This document shows positions 60,700 to 64,000 of a DNA stretch of 64,000 nucleotides, piece after piece. The notes under the pieces were generated by a model. It was not told the origin of the DNA, searched no databases, and saw only the letters and a program-made list of their open reading frames with translations. The DNA comes from RUG695 sp050943135 (GTDB lineage: Bacteria; Planctomycetota; Planctomycetia; Pirellulales; Thermoguttaceae): NCBI GenBank assembly GCA_050943135.1, contig JBMNOP010000007.1:119737-183736 (forward strand), read 5' to 3'. The stretch's first letter is position 1. Each line of letters begins with the position of its first letter. The position numbers and the translations under genes were made by a program.

Positions 60700-62295
60700 T
60701 CAGCTGCGGTGTTTTACGGCGGCAGCAACAAAGTCGGCAAAGAGCGGGTGCGGTTTGGTCGGTTGCGACTTGAATTCCGGATGGTAGGCGACCGCAATGA
60801 ACCAGGGATGTTCGGGCAGTTCCATCACTTCAAGGTGCTTACCGGACTCGGCTTCTCCCGAAAGAACCGCACCGCCGTCCACAAACTTTTGCATATACCG
60901 GAAATCGAATTCATAGCGATGACGATGCCGCTCTTCAACCTCTTGCGTCCCATAGATTTGCGCAACTTTCGATCCGGCAGCCAACTTGACCTTCCGGCTT
61001 CCGCGGCGAACGCCGTCTTCGGAATTTTTGTCATCTTTCATCAGGCAGAAGATCGGATCTTCGCAGGTGCGATCGTACTCGGTCGAGTTGGCGTCCTTCA
61101 GGCCTAAAACATTCCGACCGTACTCGATCATGGCGCTCTGAATACCGAGCGCGATCCCGAAAAAGGGGATACCCTTTTCACGGGCGATCTGAATTGCTTC
61201 GATCGTGCCGTCGACGCTCCGTTCGCCGAATCCGCCGGGGACGAGGATGCCATCGACATTTTCAAGAATCTGGCGGGTCTCACGACGGACTACATTTTCG
61301 CTGTCGATACGGCGGATACGAACCTGCGTGCGGTTAGCAATTCCTGCGTGGTCGAGCGCTTCGTAGACCGATTTGTAGGCGTCTTTGCTGGCGGCATACC
61401 GGCCGACCACGGCAATCGTCACCTCCCGTTCCGGATTATGGAGACGATCGAGCATATCGCGCCAGGCGGTCAGGTTCGGCTCACCGGCGTTGGTCAGCCC
61501 CAGGCGATTGACGATGATTTCGTCCATCTTGTTGGCATGCAGCTCCATCGGCACCTCATAGATCGAGAAGTCGGCATCACGCTCTTCCACGACACATTCG
61601 GGCGGGACGTTGCAGAAGAGGGCGAGTTTTCTCCGTTCTTCGGCCGAGATCGGATATTCGGTGCGACAGACAATCATATCGGGCTGAATTCCGATCTGCT
61701 GAAGACGCTGGGCGCTGTGTTGCGTCGGCTTGGTTTTGAGTTCACGGGTGGCCTTCAGGTAGGGAACCAGGGTCAAATGGATGAAGAGGCAATTCTGTTT
61801 TCCGACATCAAGGGCGAACTGACGGATCGCCTCCATGTGGGGGAGCGCTTCCATATCGCCGACCGTGCCGCCGATTTCGGTAATGACGACATCGACATCG
61901 TCTCGGTCGAGGTAGGCAATCTTTTCCTTGATGATACCGGTAACGTGGGGGATCACTTGGATCGTCGCGCCGTTGTATTCTCCGGCGCGCTCCTTTTCAC
62001 CCATTTCCTGGTAGAGCAGACCGGTCGTCCAACTGCTGTTACGCGTCAGACGGTCGCTGGTGAACCGTTCGTAATGCCCCAGGTCCAGATCGGTCTCGCT
62101 TCCGTCGTCGAGGACGTAAACCTCACCATGCTGGAACGGGCTCAGGATTCCGGGAAGAATGTTCAGGTACGGATCCAACTTTTGCATACGGACGCGCAGT
62201 CCGCGGCTTTCGAGAAGCATCCCGATCGACGCACAGGTCAATCCTTTCCCGAGCGAACTGACAACACCACCGGTAACAAAGATATGTTTCGACAT
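60700..62295 (-). CDS. pyrG: CTP synthase lacking the glutaminase cysteine
   Basis: 531 residues from the ATG at 62295 (MSKHIFVTGGVVSSLGKG); a TTG seven codons earlier is less likely. The N-terminal synthetase is complete: P-loop SSLGKG, SPFQHGEVYVLDDGSETDLDLGHYERF, EIGGTVGDMEALPHMEAIRQ. The C-terminal class I amidotransferase domain has VPGGFGERSVDGT and the His-Glu of YHPEF, but the nucleophile elbow reads FFGIALGIQ: residue 382 is Ala (GCG, 61150-61152) where other CTP synthases have Cys in GICLGMQ. Glutamine hydrolysis should therefore be lost and the enzyme should use free ammonia to aminate UTP. The rest of the sequence shows no decay. Confidence 0.97.
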   Translation of the reverse strand: MSKHIFVTGGVVSSLGKGLTCASIGMLLESRGLRVRMQKLDPYLNILPGILSPFQHGEVYVLDDGSETDLDLGHYERFTSDRLTRNSSWTTGLLYQEMGEKERAGEYNGATIQVIPHVTGIIKEKIAYLDRDDVDVVITEIGGTVGDMEALPHMEAIRQFALDVGKQNCLFIHLTLVPYLKATRELKTKPTQHSAQRLQQIGIQPDMIVCRTEYPISAEERRKLALFCNVPPECVVEERDADFSIYEVPMELHANKMDEIIVNRLGLTNAGEPNLTAWRDMLDRLHNPEREVTIAVVGRYAASKDAYKSVYEALDHAGIANRTQVRIRRIDSENVVRRETRQILENVDGILVPGGFGERSVDGTIEAIQIAREKGIPFFGIALGIQSAMIEYGRNVLGLKDANSTEYDRTCEDPIFCLMKDDKNSEDGVRRGSRKVKLAAGSKVAQIYGTQEVEERHRHRYEFDFRYMQKFVDGGAVLSGEAESGKHLEVMELPEHPWFIAVAYHPEFKSQPTKPHPLFADFVAAAVKHRS

Positions 62296-62387
62296 TTGAT
62301 TCAGGATCCTTTCCAAAGTGTTTCCGCTGTATGGTTGTTGGTTCTTACCGATTGCGATTCATGCCTAACGAAACGACCGGCGTTTGC

Positions 62388-62422
62388 AAAAAAGGGAGAT
62401 CGGACGGGAAGACCGCCCGATC
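62388..62422 (-). terminator. Intrinsic terminator after rhaB
   Basis: Minus strand 10-bp stem GATCGGGCGG / CCGTCCGATC (one G-U), 5-nt loop, then T6 a few bases later. Confidence 0.85.
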
Positions 62423-62472
62423 AACAGTGATCACCCAATGGAGAACAAGCATGTATCAACGTGCGAAAATGG

Positions 62473-63960
62473 TCAGCCGACGATCTTTTCAAAGCGGACG
62501 TACGCGTCGTCCCACGCGGCGGTTTCCCGCGGTTGGTATTCGGTCACTTCAAAGCTGTTGCGAATGACCGCGCGAGCTTCGGAAATCCCGGAAACATCGC
62601 CCGAGGCAACAGCCTGCATCATCACGTTGCCGATGGCGGTCGCTTCGATCGGACCGGTCACCACATGGCAGCCGGTCGCATCGGCCGCGGCTTGGCAGAG
62701 GAGCTTGTTACGGATTCCCCCACCGACGATATGGAGTGTTTCGATCTTTCCACCGGAGATTTTCTCACACATGCCGAGAACCTGGCGAAATTTCATCGCA
62801 ATACTTTCAAGTGCGGCGCGCAAGACCGTACCGTCATCTTGCGGAACCGGCTGTCCCGTCCGCTCCATGAAACGGCGGATCGCTTCGGGCATATCGGTCG
62901 GCGCAAGGAAATCGCGGTGGTCCGGATCGATAAACCCGGTCAGTGCGGGCGCCTTGCACGTCATGGCGTCCATATCTTCCCAATCGAGATTACGTCCTTT
63001 TTGATTCCAGACGCGACGGCATTCCTGAAGAAGCCACATTCCACAGATGTTTTTCAGAATACGGGTTGTCCCCCCGACTCCCCCTTCGTTGGTGAAGTTG
63101 AATCCGGAAACAACGTCATTGACCACCGGCTTCGGCGACTCAATCCCCATCAGAGCCCAGGTTCCAAGGCTGACGTACGCCCAGTCGGTCGAACCGACCG
63201 GACTTGCCGTCGGTACGGCCATAACCGCGCTGGCGGTATCGTGCGAACCGGGAAGCACAACCTTCATCCCTTTCAGGCCGGAATCTTCGGCCAGAGCGGT
63301 GCGCAGGTTTCCCAGAACGGTCCCCGGTTGGGTGACCGGCTTGAAGATATGGGTCGGAATTCCGAACTTTTCGAGGAGCCCCTTCGCCCAATCCTGCTTG
63401 ACCGGATCGAAACACTGGGTCGTCGTCGCATCGGTGAACTCATTGCTTATCTCACCGGAAAGGAGCCAATGAAAAATATCGGGGATCATCATAAACCGTT
63501 CGGCGTTGGCCTGAGCAACCGAACCGGAAAGTTTGTCGGCAATCAGCTGATAGAGCGTGTTGATTTGCATGAACTGCAGCCCGGACTCGGCAAATATCTC
63601 TTCGCGGGGAACCGTCTCGAATGACTTTTCCATCACGCCATCGGTACGCGGGTCACGATAGCAGTAAGGGTTTCCGAGGAGCTTGCCGTTTTTATCGAGA
63701 TAGGCGTAGTCGACCCCCCAGGTATCGACGCCGACGCTTTCGACCGTCGCGCCGAACTTCTCCCCCGAAAGACGAAGCCCGTTCCGCACTTCACTCCAAA
63801 GCCCGAGGAGATTCCAATAATAACTCCCCGACATCTCAACCGGGCCGTTCATATAACGGTGAACCTCTTCGAGTTCGACCCGCTCGCCATCGAAATGCCC
63901 GATGAGAAGACGGCCGCTGGAAGCACCCATATCAACCGCCAGATAAGATTTTTTTGCCAT
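62473..63960 (-). CDS. rhaB: L-rhamnulokinase
   Basis: 495 residues. FGGY-family kinase that phosphorylates L-rhamnulose to rhamnulose-1-phosphate in rhamnose breakdown. N-terminal phosphate loop YLAVDMGASSGRLLIGHFDG, the sugar-binding motif VGVDTWGVDYAYLD, YCYRDPRTDGVMEK, PGSHDTASAV, YVSLGTWALMGIE and the C-terminal nucleotide site LHIVGGGIRNKLLCQAAADATG agree with RhaB. GAGG lies 7 nt before the ATG. The right edge of the window cuts 40 bp upstream, so it may be preceded by other rhamnose or fucose genes. Many gut and marine planctomycetes degrade such deoxysugars. Confidence 0.96.
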   Translation of the reverse strand: MAKKSYLAVDMGASSGRLLIGHFDGERVELEEVHRYMNGPVEMSGSYYWNLLGLWSEVRNGLRLSGEKFGATVESVGVDTWGVDYAYLDKNGKLLGNPYCYRDPRTDGVMEKSFETVPREEIFAESGLQFMQINTLYQLIADKLSGSVAQANAERFMMIPDIFHWLLSGEISNEFTDATTTQCFDPVKQDWAKGLLEKFGIPTHIFKPVTQPGTVLGNLRTALAEDSGLKGMKVVLPGSHDTASAVMAVPTASPVGSTDWAYVSLGTWALMGIESPKPVVNDVVSGFNFTNEGGVGGTTRILKNICGMWLLQECRRVWNQKGRNLDWEDMDAMTCKAPALTGFIDPDHRDFLAPTDMPEAIRRFMERTGQPVPQDDGTVLRAALESIAMKFRQVLGMCEKISGGKIETLHIVGGGIRNKLLCQAAADATGCHVVTGPIEATAIGNVMMQAVASGDVSGISEARAVIRNSFEVTEYQPRETAAWDDAYVRFEKIVG

Positions 63961-64000
63961 GATGTAGCCTCGCGTTAGGTTGAGAATCGGTAGGCCCGAG

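Overview
The window (about 55% GC by eye, dense coding on both strands, two tRNAs, no rRNA, no CRISPR) looks like chromosome from a planctomycete, probably Pirellulales-like. The main evidence is three secreted proteins that begin with a basic leader followed by the planctomycete LEPR-XLL-type motif (VLESRDLLAV, SLETREFLAV, ELERRELLAV). Planctomycete-style dockerin pairs, FG-GAP and SdrD_B-like surface domains, an EF-hand-tailed membrane fusion protein and a CYTH protein agree with this. Species cannot be named from the sequence.

Layout. 1-6.3 kb: a huge membrane-anchored protein cut by the left edge, convergent with a VWA membrane protein that sits in an operon with a lysine/glutamate-rich protein (to 7.6 kb). 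8-12.3 kb: a giant surface protein with six SdrD_B-like repeats and FG-GAP repeats. 12.4-13.4 kb: a secreted WD40 protein. 13.9-18.3 kb: a MacA/MacB-type tripartite exporter operon. 18.4-22.1 kb: a C25-like (gingipain-fold) peptidase operon. 22.3-24.1 kb: a CYTH protein and a Gly/Met-rich secreted protein. 24.1-24.4 kb: a frameshifted transposase tail. 24.7-26.5 kb: an acidic membrane protein. 26.5-27.4 kb: no confident gene. 27.5-31.2 kb: two tandem dockerin/FN3 paralogues whose C-termini resemble M15 peptidases.

31.3-44.7 kb is housekeeping: mtnA, purE and proS; a rhomboid protease; a sulfate uptake operon (cysP-cysT-cysW-cysA) with dapF translationally coupled at its end; der; a degenerate ketosynthase; and tmk. 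45-48.2 kb holds a glycosyltransferase and leuCD. 48.3-52.7 kb holds a Sel1-repeat protein, rpsT, a TPR protein, mcsB and tRNA-Asn. 52.8-57.8 kb is a three-gene envelope operon (LptC/OstA-like giant, autotransporter-type barrel, anchored protein). 58.3-60.3 kb has ettA and a small gene, then tRNA-Gln, pyrG and rhaB, which runs up to the right edge.

The most notable observations are three. The CTP synthase lacks the glutaminase cysteine (Ala instead). A 3-oxoacyl-ACP synthase homologue has all three catalytic residues replaced (Cys to Arg, His to Asp, His to Asn). The set of LEPR-XLL surface proteins includes two dockerin proteins and one protein with a region that could be cohesin-like. Many intergenic regions carry readable sigma70-type promoters (TTGAAN, 16-17 nt, TATAAT/TAAAAT/TAGAAT) and intrinsic terminators, which allow operon boundaries to be drawn.
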